Position numbers and translations under genes: made by a program
Assembly (NCBI GenBank): GCA_038087015.1
Contig: JASBNA010000034.1
Coordinates: 1 to 64,000 of the forward strand
From: Cerrena zonata
Lineage: Eukaryota; Basidiomycota; Agaricomycetes; Polyporales; Cerrenaceae
Direction of reading: 5' to 3'
Length of the DNA: 64,000 bases
In this document: in pieces, positions 34,310 through 47,320 of the stretch
Numbering within the stretch: position 1 is the first letter of the stretch
How the letters are laid out: every line of letters begins with the position of its first letter
Notes under the pieces: model-generated
The model's database searches: none
The model's input: the letters and a program-made list of their open reading frames with translations, nothing else
What the model was told of the DNA's origin: nothing

Positions 34310-37300
34310 CTATCTATCGACCATAGTAGACAAAATACTCCTCAACACGGCTGGAATGTCGGCTGTGTTGGACACCCTGAAACCTTTACCAGGAAGTTGC
34401 TTCGGTATCCTAAAATGATGGAAAGATAACATTAAGAAAGGATGGAATGTTTGGGAAGGAAACATACCACGAAGCTTCAGCACCTTCACCGATACAAATC
34501 AAAGCTGTGTTGACTTTGGGGTTGCGTGTCATAACGGTCTTAAGCTCTTGGGCGGTGATATTGTATCGTCCGAAGTTGGCGTCAGTAATGGCAATAACAA
34601 ACCAGTCATCTGCAAGTGGCTCATGAGACGGGAAGTGATAAAGTAAGAGTATCTTTTTAACAGACCTGCATCGAATTTGGCAACATCACTGACGGCCTTG
34701 TCGATGGCCTCGACTATACAAAATGAGTGAAACGGTTACAATAGTGAATCAATACCAATCACATACCAGTGTAGTCACCAGCAAAAGTATATTGGGTAAC
34801 CATCTCCATTTTCTCCACAACCTTCCAACGTTCATGAATCTCCGCGGGAGGATGATCTGCTTCGACCAATGGAATAGTCGGGGAGTCACCGGACTGAGAT
34901 GCAAGCATATCAGAGGAAAATACAGTAAAAACAACTCTCCCACTTACATGTCCGTATATCTAAGAGATTATATGATCAATATCGTGATTCTCACAGATAG
35001 TACAGAGAGATATCACTTACGTCCCAAACATACTTGTCCTTTCGTGTCAGCTTATCGAACGTTTCCATAAGCATGACGGCTACGGAAAGAAGTCAGGATG
35101 ACTATGATCAACAGAATATGTTTGGCATTCACCTGTCTCTTTGCTTCGTGTAAGTCGACCATCGTACTGGAAGCGATACCTGATGAAGCATTAGACGTAG
35201 CTGTAACAAGGATTTTACTTCGACTCACATGGAAGCACTAATATCAAATAAGAACCTGATCCGCTTAGGCCTGGAAGACCTGGTTAACTATGGAATTTAC
35301 TCAGAAATAATTCCACTTACTTGATCTGAGGACGACCAATCTCTGGCTTCGCCATCCCACGTCGTTTATAGACAGTAGATTCACCGGTCAAACCTTCAGT
35401 CAGGCGAGTATCATCCAGTTCCCCATCAGTCTGTCGTTTCACCCATACACGCTCCTCCTCCTTAGCAGAAAGGTCTGGATGGTAGAGAAATTTTATCAGC
35501 ACTAGGCAGAAACTGAGAAATGAGATCCAAGACGTACGCTCGAATAGGTCATGCAATCTAGCTATGTGTGCCTGAACTGCATCAAGAAGAGCACCATATC
35601 CCTTTGCCTCTCCGGCCGTCATATTTAGATCCTCTAGTCTACGCGCAAGTTCTTGGCGGGCCATTTCTCGTGCTTGTTCCTTGACGTGATCCGGGACGTC
35701 ATTCTTGAGCTCGTCGGATATCTGATTTTTGATTGGTGAGCCACTATGTTTCTTTGAGGTGCTGGTCTATTACCTGTTTGATATCATGCCCTTTGTATAG
35801 ACGCATGTAACCTCCGCGCCCACCCAGTCCCGCAGTGTCCCTTCCGCCAGTCTACATACGCCATGAGTTACGGTAAAGTAAATTGTGGTTATTCCAATGA
35901 CACTTACACCGCCCGCCCAAGTATTACCTCCAGAGTGGGGTTCATTGTCAGGATCCTCCTTGCCGAATTTCGGTTTGTCAAGTTTGGTATCTCCTGTGGG
36001 TTCAAACTTCATATCCAAAACCTTCTTCTTTGTGGCCTCTCTTGCTGCATCCAAACCCAAGTTCTTGACGACAAGGCTAAACGTAAACAGAAGTTAGTTT
36101 GCGTAAAGGACCACGTAACTAATATAAATTTAAACTTACCCATGATGGTCTAATATATCTGCTAAGATCGTAATAGTCTCCGGTTTGTAGATATCGAAGT
36201 CGAAGACATTCCGTATGACTGATTCTAATGGGTCGTTAGGGAACGCCTTAATGTGTTTTACCAAGTTGATTAGTTCTGTCGAACAATTAGCAAAGCTCGG
36301 TGACACGATTGAAAATCATACCTCGGAGTGAATATGGATATGTTAACCTCCCGGATTCATACGCATGTCGCAGGTCATGGAACGCTGCAACCAGACGAAG
36401 GATCATATCTTGACTAAGCTCAGGTGCCATTTGCGCAAGCAGTCTCCTTTCGCTGAGCATATCTGGATTCGTCACCGCATGGCAGCTGAAATTGTCACCC
36501 AACACCTGAAGGAAGTGATTCCCCAAGAACGCTGTAAAAGTAGTGTTAGTACGATGGATATGCATAACACAACGATGTGCACTTACGATACCCCGGCCGG
36601 TTGGCAAGTAGGATTAATCGGAAATTGGGATGGACTACCACATCGTTGTCTCGTTCTTTCTGGCGTTGCACACGACGACCATCAGCCAACGTCAATTCCC
36701 CTTGGCCTGCAAGACTCCTGAAGATGGCTACGACATGCTCAGCAGCCTTATCCGCCTCGTCTACCACAATGATACGGCCTATCTTGATGGCACGTAGGAG
36801 AGGCGAGTCAGTGTACTTGATCACACCACCTTCGAGAGAAGTTTGAAACATGAGCTGGTTGACTGTGGTATCGCGATGGAGTTGAATGTACTCCTGAGGG
36901 CGCCTCAAGAGCTAATGTGATGGGATTTAGTTACAGTTTCGGTAGAGTTTGAGAAGTCGGTTTGCTTACCTGGCATAAGCTGGGGAGGCAATAACTTAGC
37001 ACGAGATAATGCGAAGTATAGATGTAATACATACCGATCAATTATCTTATTCTTGCCAACACCCTAATCAAAGAAAGTTTATGACAGCTCCTGGTTGTTT
37101 CGGATGGACATACGTACCTGATTTCCAAGTAGGACCAGATGTTCACCTAGCACCTCGAGGTCGATTGCTAGATCACGCATGAGGCCAGTTTGAAGACTGT
37201 TATCGTAGAAGTGTTCCATATGGGGGATACGTGAAGCCGCGCCTTCAGCATCTTGATTGACGTCGAAAAGAGGGATGGAGACAGATTCTATGGTCTCGTT

Positions 37301-39763
37301 TAGGGGGTCACTCGGTGATGGGAAGACTAGATGGCCGTCTTGAACAATAGGTGATGGATTGAACTACGTCAAACATTGTGAATACAAGTAGACATGGATA
37401 TATAGTTTTATCACTGACCGCAGGGGTTCGTTCTTTCAGACCACAGTCTTCAAAAATGATATCCAAATTCATAGTTTCGGTCCTAGGGAGGAATTCGGCG
37501 AGAATGGCTTGGCTGAGCAAGAACCTCAGATCAGAATCCTGAGGGAAACGAGCTAGCCTGCGTGCCAATCTAAGCAAGGCTCGAGTTCCGAGTTTCCTAT
37601 TCTTCTGAACGACATCAGAGGTCATGCTGGCTCGATATTTCTCCGCAAAAGCGAGAAGTGTCTTCGAAAAATGATCAGGACAGCCGGCTTGTTTTAAAAG
37701 AGTAGCCTCTTCTTCGGTGGACATAGGTTGAGAAGGAACCGGTAGGAACATGTTTGCGTGTTCATCTGACAGCCAATCTTTGAGTGGTTGTGACTTGGAT
37801 GCCGTAGCGATGATGCGGAAAGATGGATGGGCCACTGAGAGTTCTCCAGATTCCAACTAATACAAACGATGAGTTAATCGAAGGGAAGAAAGTAGAAATC
37901 GCAAATGTACTTCGTCATTGTTAGCATGTGCAACCATCCGTTTGCCTTCCCAAAGTTCGTACTCCCTATCTTGAATCAAGCGGGATATCGCTCCAGCCGT
38001 TGAGCCGAGGACATCGACACCGGCTAAGTGAACTAATCTTCCGTTCCATGCACCCTCGATAAGAGGACTGTTTATGGATATTGAGCGAACGCAATTCTCC
38101 AAGCGATGATATATTCATACCTGGGCTCCCAGGTTGTGGTTCCATCGTCACTAACTCTGCGACGCATGACAAGCTCCCTACCCCCTAGTTCCTTATACAT
38201 ATGAACAGTCTCCACCTCATAACCGAGCAACGATCCAAAGGTTTTGACCAGGGTGGACGTTGAACAAGAAGCTGTGCAAGATAGAGCGGGTGGGACATAA
38301 GAAATATCCCAACCGACCGCATGTGCTTGTAACATGCATGTCAGGAGGCCCATGAACCTATCCGTTGGGAAGAAATGCAGAGAATCTTGTTTGAATGGGA
38401 AAGGCAGAAACTCGCGTGGTCCTGCAGGGGTTTCAAGAGAGACAGACCGCTTTCCTTCAACAGACTCGAAATGAAGTCCGGCCTTGTTCTCTGAAAGGCG
38501 TTCTATACGCACAATCCGATACCCAAGATAGCCCAAATGGTCGCTATCTCCTAACGAGGGGCTTCCGAGTGCCCCAAGCCCAACATCTTCCATCTGTCTC
38601 GATAACGCTGCCCAGGCTACAAATGGGGCATAAATCAGAGCAGGATGTAACGTCAAGGTTAGCCTTGCGAGCAACGCGGGAGATAGTGATGAAGGTGGAG
38701 GAAATGCAGCTAACAGCGATTTGAGTTTCACGAGTGCGGTTTGAGGGAAACTAGATAACGACGACTTTGCAGCTGAGTTGACCTGATGGTGAGCCTCGCT
38801 AGCATATTGCGTAGCTAAGATGATATCACGAAATTGTTGATAGAAGGGAGAATCTAGTGCGTCTGTGGCCGCAGAGGGAGACTGAAGTGACAACATGGAT
38901 CCTACAGGGTCCACGAAGCGAGCTTGGAATCGGCTCCGGAAAGGTGGGTCTATTGGATATCCTGTATATGGTGGTACCGGTGCAGCAATTGCGAAAACTC
39001 TAAAGTTCTTGTGTGCTGGGATAAAACGTTTCCCTTCTTGAATTTCCGCCGGGTCAAGTAATGCAAACCGCTGGGGGTGCATTATATGGGTTCCATCGTC
39101 AAGATTCCTAGTATATTTCATAAACGAAAGATCAAAGAATCTCATATAACCACACTTACATCTCTCTATTCTCTAATAAATTATTGAGGAGCTACGTAAC
39201 ATATTATACATCAATACAAATGTCAAAACCATGATAACTTACCGGCATAATCCCTCTCTCGGCCTTCTCGATACCCTCAATGATGAGAATTCGACCGTAC
39301 TTGGCCGCTTTCACTGCAGCGCTGTCGACATACACCAAATTGCCGCCTTGACGCAGTTCTCGGCCTTGTTTCAATTCTGTCTCACCAACGTCGCGGTGGA
39401 GGGCAATATACTCATATTCTAAATTGGTTATGCTGATACAATCAACTAGGTGAAGTGTGAAAGGTACTCGAAAATATCAATAACATACCTGCAAAACGTC
39501 ATTGCCAATCGCCGAGCATATGGGCCAGGCTGTGAAAGTAAGAAGACATCCTGCCCAAGGATGTACTTCTGGAGCATAAAATACAAATTGTTTGCATTAA
39601 CGGTGTCTTCTGGCTCCAAACATGTCTCCCCGGAATGTGGTAAGCGTGAAGGTGATAGAGACTCATGCACTGGAAAGCTGACGTCACCGAGCTTCAAAGT
39701 TCCAATTTGTGCCGGCGACCGTGATAACTCACGCAGGAGTTGAGTGAGCCGTCTCTGAGCCAT
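34310..39763 (-). CDS. VWA8-like AAA ATPase with von Willebrand factor A domain
   Basis: A long many-exon gene read from MAQRRLTQLLRELSR (39763) to MVDR-stop (34310), roughly 1,300 residues. Human VWA8 matches in order: an N-terminal block (YILGQDVFLLSQPGPYARRL), a first AAA module (PPFRSRFQARFVDPVGS), a second (VHMYKELGGREL), a third with an intact Walker A (GVGKNKIIDR) and Walker B (IIVVDEADKAAEHV) plus REYIQLHRDTTVNQL-like text, the glycine-rich DPDNEPHSGGNTWAGG block, then the VWA domain with MIDAS (FLFDISASMYRF, DANFGRY). Human VWA8 is a mitochondrial matrix-facing ATPase. Two differences: the second AAA site lacks a Walker A lysine (TASCSTSTL where human has GKGCGKTV), and the ~400-500-residue region between AAA3 and the Gly-rich block is nearly absent. 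Exon-level detail is approximate. Confidence 0.9.
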
Positions 39764-40138
39764 AATTGAGAATTTAAAGCAAGCTGAGCACCCTGGGCTG
39801 GTATAAGTAGTGTTAGACTGGAACTCGCTGCCCCAGTTTGCCGGAAGAATCAGATGAGAGCAGGTGTGAGCGCGTTTATAACGATGAATTATTAGTGAGA
39901 CAAGCAACCTATATCACAACATCTGGCGTATCATGAATATGAAATTCAAGATAAGTACTGCTTCAAGTCCGCTTGCCAGTATCGCAAACAGGGAGGGTCA
40001 ACTGCAAGAGACAGCAGTCCAATATATATGGAAATTCAAGGTGGGATTAACATGACCAGGTCCACGTGGGAATACGGCGCTTATAAGGTGTTCCTGCCAA
40101 ATCGAGTAGCTCGGCGTCGATGCCACCAGAACTCGAGC

Positions 40139-40180
40139 TTGAAGCTTGAAGCTTGAACGTTTGAACGTTGAACGTTGAAC
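40139..40180. repeat. Short tandem heptamer repeat (TTGAAGC / TTGAACG)
   Basis: Six units in 42 bases: TTGAAGC twice, then TTGAACG three times (one base inserted after the first), then a partial TTGAAC. It sits about 380 bases upstream of the VWA8 start codon. A TTGAAC-type motif next to GAACGTT also occurs at about 58938. Confidence 0.8.
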
Positions 40181-40291
40181 TGTGTAACTCATACATCCGC
40201 CGTCAATTCCGAGTGTGTATTCATTACTATAGAATTTTCAGTCTGTCTGAAGAGAAGCTCAAGCCTACAGAAAAGTACGAATAGAAAAAAG

Positions 40292-42873
40292 CTACATTAT
40301 ACGCCATCGCTGAGCTTGGTTGGTCAGTAAACCCTTCATCGGACTTTTTGCACTGAAATCCAACCCAGCCCCCGAAGCTACCATTCGTAAATATCCTACC
40401 AAGGTAACCTCTAGTACGTCGTGTCCTTCATCCATATCTTTCTGTAGCACCTTCATCACCGCTGCATCGCCTCCGATGATGGGACGGAAGATCAAGGCTG
40501 GCTTCTCTGGCCATTTGATATTCGGAGTGTCTTCTCGTGGTTGGAACTCGTATTTCGTATTCGATTTCTCCTCGATAGCATAGTATCTATCCGAAGCCTG
40601 GTTCTCCGTAACAATACCCTCAATCAAGAAACCTTGGTATTGAGCATATAGCCCACGAGAATCACAGGATGCAGGGGGGCCGGATGACTGTAAGTTGAAT
40701 ATGGGGGAGTTAAGAAGAGATTTGGGTGCCCAGCGGTAAGGTGATTTCCCAATCCTTTCCCCCGTGCCAAAAATGATATCCGACGGAACCTCTCGTATCA
40801 GACATAGAAATTTGGCCATCCTACTGTCAACATCCTCCGAATCGAGAACTTCTTTCACATCCAAGCCCAGGGTACTAGCTAAAATAACGGCTTCGTCTTC
40901 CATTTTGCTTGTGGCACGGTGCTGAATGAAAACAGAGAGCCTCTGGAGAGCTGTGGCCGCTACAGTGGCAGACTTGGACTTCTCTAGCACCGACTTTCTC
41001 AGCTGATCTATAGACGGGGCCCGACTACGTATCAGACCCTCAATCTCGTCCCGAAAACAGATCTGTGACGCAAGAAGCTCCTGCTGATTGGGATGTGGCT
41101 TAGAATTTTCTACTTTGAACGGGCCTCGAGAGGCTTGAAAGTAAAGACGCTTTGCGAACGCAACTTCTTGTAATGTCCACAGACGACGTGTCCAGCCTAC
41201 AAAAGCGGTTAACATGTCTTGCTCTAGTAATGACACCTTCTGAGTGTCCAATCGTTGTAGTTCTCGATCTAGGACTAGTACAGCTGAGGCGTCTTGATAC
41301 GTCTGGCTCATTAGGATGACGGCTTTCTTTCTGTGTACCTTTCTACTTATTTGAACCGGGGCACAGAGAGTGTCTATCCACAAAGCAAGACTTGCTTCAC
41401 CCACGTCCCGCAAGCCGGACATAAGGCTGGATAGACGTCGCACTTGGCACAGAGGTAAGGCATTTTCGTTTGGATTACCGATTCCATGTGACCCTATTAA
41501 TGAATAGTCGACTAGTCAGCGAACGTGAACATCCTTGCGTCTGGAAAACTTCACTTACAGACGTGAGAAATAGCTACATATGGCTGGCTGTCGTTTACAG
41601 ACAACTTGAAATCCTTCGAGATCGTAATCCTCGGTATCTTTCCCTTATCCAAAATGGCGCAAACTTCATCGATCTTCACCTTGACCAAAGTACACTTACA
41701 GCCTCTCTCGACGTGAGCTGACTCGTATGTCTTTTCGTTTACCTGGTCCGCAAGACAAATCGAATCGTTACATCCGTTATGATCCATGGTCCATCTTCCC
41801 GAACTGAGTCTCGCAGCGAAGAAATTGTAGATCCCATCGAAGGGTTCTAACACTTTGCATTCGCTCCTGCACCAGCCTTTGTTCAACATCTCGTCGATAG
41901 CGAAATCCTTGAGCTCGTCCCAATAGGCCGGAAAGGACTGCGAAAGCGCTGGATGGACGAAAGGTTTGATTTTATCAAGCGTTGTAGGAGAGCAAAGGGC
42001 GAGGGTCAGAAGAATGGCACGGAAGAGGACTCGGACGGAGAGAAGAACTTTGCATTCATCGTAAGTCAGCAGCTGAGGGTCCTCGGCCTCTGACTTCCTC
42101 GTAGATATAATTGTCTGCAATGACATTACATGTTGAACAATCTGCAGAATTCTGTTTGATCGCTCGACACGATCGACTTCGTTCAAAGCATTCAATGCGC
42201 CCAACCACTGGTGAGGAAGACGGTCCAAAATGGAGGTAGAGAGGTGTTTCGTTCCTGTACCGCCCTGGGTTGCTAGAACTACCTCGGATTCCACGTCAAC
42301 CCTGACACCCAGGATCGTGTTCATCTCTGCAAGAACGCCGAAGAACAACCATGCCTGCAGAAAGGCCACTTCCTCCGTAAGAGTAGCCTCCCTCGAATCA
42401 GCTCGGAAGCACTTCAGACTGAGCGAATCCCGCGGTCGTTTGGTTATGGAGGGCTCAGGAACAGTCTTTTGTCGACATCTGTACTTCCCGTCGAGATCTT
42501 TAGCATCTACGAGCCAAGCGTCTGATAGGTCCGTCGCTTGCGGGAACTTCCTGTACTCGCATTTGCCATCCAAGATCCAGCCTGCCCTATCAGGGAAATC
42601 CCAGAAGCCCTCCGGGTGGTAGTCGTAAGGCGTCTTAGTCGGCAGCCACGGGCATTCGAAGGGTATGAAATACGGTCGAGAGGTGGTAAGATGACGGGAA
42701 CTTCCATTGGAGGTGCCGTTTCCGTTAAGGGCCTGGGATAAGGAGGGGGTACTGGCAGGTTGTGCGTCGAGCGGACTGAGGATCGGCGACGAGCTAGTCG
42801 TGCAGCATAGTAGTCTTTGCAATTTTGAAGGGCGTTTCGGAGGTCGTGTTTGTGGTTGTGGGGAATGAGACAT
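40292..42873 (-). CDS. HET-domain (heterokaryon incompatibility) protein
   Basis: Two exons, 42873-41559 and 41493-40292, giving 838 residues. The HET domain lies around residues 435-580: YVAISHVWSHG (the tryptophan is created by the splice), LWIDTLCAPVQ, KAVILMSQTYQDASAVLVLD and RRLWTLQEVAFAKRLYFQA. HET-domain proteins trigger cell death on fusion of incompatible hyphae; their N- and C-terminal partners vary. The first ~430 residues (FECPWLPTKTPYDYHPEGFW, CSPTTLDKIKPFVHPALS) match no family I recognise. The C-terminal ~250 residues form a separate uncharacterised region. The start at 42873 was chosen because it opens directly on the coding run. No signal peptide or membrane segment is visible, so a cytosolic protein is expected. 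Confidence 0.88.
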
Positions 42874-43490
42874 GATTCGTCGTCTGTATAGGTCAAGTTG
42901 GGTGAATATCGGGGTAAAGGGTAGATAGGCTTTCCTGGTACTGACCTGCCTCTTTATGTCCGGCAGTCCTCGAGGCCTCCGCGTTGAAGATCGAGCATCG
43001 AACTAAGGAGTCGGAGTCAATTGAATCCACGAATCACGTATGAGGCAATTCCGGGTGATATCCATAGAACACATGTTGAGTATCAAAAAACTGCAAACTG
43101 AAATAATTCATATTCATCGAACTCAGCACGCCCGGTGCTCCAACTAGTCATTTAGAGGCAGAATTGACGAATGCCAGTCTTGAGCATCCCATTTATTATT
43201 AGAGTTACTCACTGCTGAGTTTAATGGTGGGAATTGAGACCGTTCATGGCGTTTGCTTTTGTTGCAGCTCGGACACAACGTTTATTGCTTCCCAATTCAA
43301 TCCGCGAAGCGGGTGTCTTCACCATTTACTATATTCGATCTAACACAAGAATCTCAATTTACAAATCGATTGAACAGCCAGTGTTGTGCTAAGAATGATT
43401 ACCATTTGAGACAAACACGGTACTACGACACGAATAAACCTTTAAACCGGATCAACTTTCGACCATAACCGTTGCGGCTGACAGTGTCAA
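42874..43490. other. Intergenic region, nothing recognised
   Basis: About 620 bases between the HET gene start and the aldo/keto reductase stop. No features seen. Confidence 0.4.
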
Positions 43491-44939
43491 TTAAACCTTA
43501 GAAGGGCGGATAGCTTCTGCCTCGGGCCATCTGTCGAAGGCACCCCCCATTTTGAACATCATGTTATATTCAGTTCCATTTCCCTATAACGTATATTCAT
43601 TGTCAACTTAATGCCTTCATTTTCCGAATGAAAAGTGGCACTCACAAAGAAGTTACAAGGGAATCCCAAGTCAAAAGGCTTCACGTCTTCGATATACTTG
43701 ATCTGCTCTTTTGTAAGCGAGATGTCGAGAGCCTCGATGTTTTGGTGCAAATGTTCAATTTTGCGTCCGCCGACAATTGGGAAAACATAGGGGACCTTCT
43801 GCATGACATAGGCAATGGCGACCGCAGTGATACTCTTGGCCCCAACCTCTTGAGCAACCTTCTCCAAGGCTAGGCAAACCTTCCTCTCGTCAGGAGTACG
43901 TTCCCAGTTGTCACTAATGATCGTTCGGCCTATATTGCAAAATATGAATTGAAATCAGCACTGAACAGCACGACATCTTACGAAAGTCATACCTTTCTCT
44001 CCCGTCTGGCGACGTCTCTCCTCTTCAGCGTCACTACGGATCTTACCACCAGCAAGGACGTTATAAGGGGCAATAGCCATGCCTTCGGCCTTGACCATAG
44101 GGATAATTTCCCTTTCCAAATCGCGCTGTAAAACGTTCCATGCACCCTGGTAGACCACGAAGGGCGTCTTTCCATACGCTCTGGCATAGGTATTGGCGCG
44201 AGACACGACCCAAGCAGGCGTGTCAGAGATACCCTTGGGATTGAGCATCAGCATGAGTTTAGTATTAATAAATAAGTGACTTACGAGGTATAGAACCTTT
44301 CCTTGGACAACTAGGTTGTGCAAGCCGTTCATGACCTCCTCGATGGAGGTGACAAAGTCCCACCAGTGTACATAGAGAATGTCGATGTAATTGGTACGCA
44401 GGTTCTTCAAGGAAGACTCCACGGAAACGAACATCGACTTGATGCTATTCCCTGTATGAGTACCGTTTTGGTGACCAGCCTGTGCTATGCCCCACTTCAA
44501 GTTAGTAGTGTACTATAGAAATAAATTAGTGACTATTTTTCGTCCAAGGGGAATCACTCATTACCTTGGTGGCAATCACAATCTCGTGACGGATGTTGCG
44601 CCTTTCCATCCATTCTCCTATGAACATTTCGGAGGTCTGGCATTGGCTAGGAATAGAAAGTTAGACTAATCACAAGTAAAATAAAATAGATCAACAAGAC
44701 ACGTACTAAGCATTGGCAGTGTCGATAAAGTTGCCACCCGCGTCGTAGAACGCATCAAGGAGCTTGAAACTGCTTTCTTTGTCCATGCTGCCCATCCCGA
44801 CCTTCTCCCATTGGTCACCGATGCTCATCGCACCGAGACAGATGGGAGAGACATGAACTCCTGCAGTGGTGGAGAGGACACGGTGTCTGCCAAGCTTAGT
44901 AGGGGGAGGGGGAGGGAATGTAACAAAAGATGAAGACAT
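43491..44939 (-). CDS. Aldo/keto reductase (AAD-type, aryl-alcohol dehydrogenase-like)
   Basis: Read from [20 protein letters not shown] at 44939 to the stop at 43491. AKR landmarks are present in order: [26 protein letters not shown] (catalytic Asp and Tyr), EIVIATKYT (catalytic Lys), [11 protein letters not shown] (catalytic His), [33 protein letters not shown] and [20 protein letters not shown]. This matches the AAD subfamily (yeast AADs, white-rot aryl-alcohol dehydrogenases), which reduce aromatic aldehydes with NADPH in the cytosol. In mushrooms the family often supports lignin and aromatic metabolism. Several short introns interrupt the gene; the exons join in frame. Confidence 0.93.
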
Positions 44940-46062
44940 TTTCAGAGAACTTGGTTATGAGACTTTTGAGCAAGCTTGTTGATAGCGAGAATATTGAGAA
45001 AGATGTGGAGGACATCGTTCCTTTAAATAGAATATCGCTGGAACTTGAACAGTAGGGACACTACAGTTTTCTGCATAGATATTGCTGCAATCGCCGACAA
45101 TTCGGGATCGGGAACGGTTGTACGTGCCATCGACATACGCGTTCGGGTGGCTGGCCATGGGTGCCGTTTGCAGAGATGTTCAATGAGCCGTAGAAGATCA
45201 GACGAGATCTTGCGTATATAGGCGGCTTCGGCAGCTAGGATGGATATACCGCAAATGTCGGGGTTAAGTATGACAACGTGGATTGAGTGATCGGAATATA
45301 GCCTGCGATTAGGTGAAGTTAATAAGATTATCGTATATAAGTATATGTAGTCAAGTCGTCAATGAGGTAGACCGGACACATAGATCACCTCTCGTTACGG
45401 TAAACCCATTGGTGGTCCATTTGCATGAATCATGATGCTAGACTATGAGATGTTTACCCATTTACCCCACAACGGGCCGACTCGAACTCGTCCTGGACGC
45501 TGTAATACCAATCTGATGCATTCCACGAGAAAGGTTATCGTGTTTCACCATCTTCTAGGGAAAGGGTTTGCTCTAAGGAGGTAGTAAGATAGCGACAACA
45601 ATATTGTCATTTATTTCAAGAGCATTTGATGCAATATTAAAATCATGGAGGCCAGTGAGTCGCTGGCGGTCCTTAGTTTATCCAACTTAACAAATTGGAG
45701 ATATCCTGAGTAAGAGAGAAAGGTAGCTTCACTTGGAAAATTGTTATCATATGCTCTATGAAGTCAAGGATAGATCAGAGTACTTGAGACGTTAGGGATC
45801 GGGATGCGACTCGGCTCCAAGCAAAACTGCTACTTCTTGAATGGTTACGGCGAGCGTCTATCGTGCTTTCAACTTTCCCACACTCGAGTCAGCCACTAGT
45901 CGCTTTCAACGGTCGAGTCGTCGATCATAGCACTTGGGCACTATCCAACTTCTATTCCAGATATAACCTATTTATATTAATTGACCTCTACTGCCAGAAC
46001 AGAGATTGTGTGCTTCCCAACTTCAACTTCTCACAGACTGTCGGTCTATCTATTATTTCAGA
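44940..46062. promoter_or_regulatory. Divergent intergenic region (aldo/keto reductase / hypothetical gene)
   Basis: About 1.1 kb between two divergent start codons. No conserved element could be named; AT-rich stretches near 45340 and 45620 are unremarkable. Confidence 0.35.
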
Positions 46063-47320
46063 ATGGCCCTTCACGAGCTACCTCCAGATGTTGCCTTTCA
46101 GCGTATTAGGGAGGATGCAGACAAGTTCTCCTTCACAAGGAGTACTGTATCTTATCGAAGCGCCATTGTTGGATTAGGATCGTTGTCCGGAAAGGCCATC
46201 CAAGCTGTCGGAGAAGCTCTACTAAGCGGTCTTGATAAACTATATTATCGTGGAAGGTTGCAGCTCATTGGACGACAACTTCGAAGCTATAAAGGCTCAG
46301 AAGAAATATTTCCGGCGTTGTACAAGGTACTATTTGGATACCAAAGGTTCGTCTTGTTGACGATACTATTCAACGATGACCAAGTGACCTAATTTTGATG
46401 TAGAATTGGTATCTATCCCGAGCCCGTGCGACAGAATGCATGGTCACTTATTTGTTTGCTTTTGGAGAAAGGGAATACACATATACCCCACTTTGCCGAT
46501 GCCCTACTTGTCGACGAAACGGAAGGAAGGTTCTTCCTTCAACAACTTGCTGTTTACAAATATTCAAACTGGTTGGTCTCTCATGAATTGCTTCTGATAT
46601 GTCATCCTGACTTTGAATCAGGAAAGCCAATGCCGTCTGGGACTCATCTCCAGAATTGGACAGAGGTGTTCGAAGTTTATTACTTCTCATACTTCAAACA
46701 AAACCGTCTCTCATACATGAGGAACCCGATATCACACAGTTCCTCTACTTATGTTGCGAGGGAGATCAGGCGCAGGGAAATCAAGATCAAATAATGGACA
46801 ACTTGTGGTTGATTAATCCTACTCCCAGTGTGGAGGATCAGCCTTTGTTGCCGTATTTTGCCCGCAATAGCTGCGGGTCCAGTCTTCTTCTATGCACGAT
46901 GTGGTATCTTTATATTGCGCCCCTTGAGCTCTCATCTTCCTCAATACACAGCTCTATTCAAATGGTACTCGATTCGTTTCCTAGCCCACATATCAACATC
47001 GTCTTCACAGAAGTAAGTTGCTTCCACGTTTGAGTTCCGTCGGGTTTACGAATTGATTTGCAGGTACACGGGATGTTAATGCTGCGATGGCGTTCCTCAC
47101 AGCTATTCCTCGTTCTACCGACTTAAAGGAAAATGACATACGTCATCTTCTGGCTTATTCGCGGGCTTGGGTGTGCCAGATGCTACTGAATATGATCTAT
47201 CTAAACACGCTATGTGTGCGGTTTTGGATCATTTTCATTACGACTTAGAAAGGTACGGCAAATTAAAACTTGAATTCTTAACTCAAACGATTTGTAATTC
47301 TCCAGATGTCTACTCGTGAG
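46063..47320 (+). pseudogene. Unknown protein gene, apparently frameshifted
   Basis: Starts at ATG 46063 with MALHELPPDVAFQRIREDAD. A clean first intron (after CAA AG, acceptor at about 46402) leads into IGIYPEPVRQNAWSLICLLL and then SGTHLQNWTEVFEVYYFSYF. There the frame fails near 46697-46703 (AAACAAAACC run), and coding character continues one frame over (IHEEPDITQFLYLCCEGDQA). A second break is needed near 47100-47160 to reach VPDATEYDLSKHAMCAVLDH before a donor at about 47250. Candidate positions again include homopolymers. No conserved domain is recognised; it is cytosolic with no signal peptide. Either a decaying gene or affected by sequencing errors. Confidence 0.5.
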
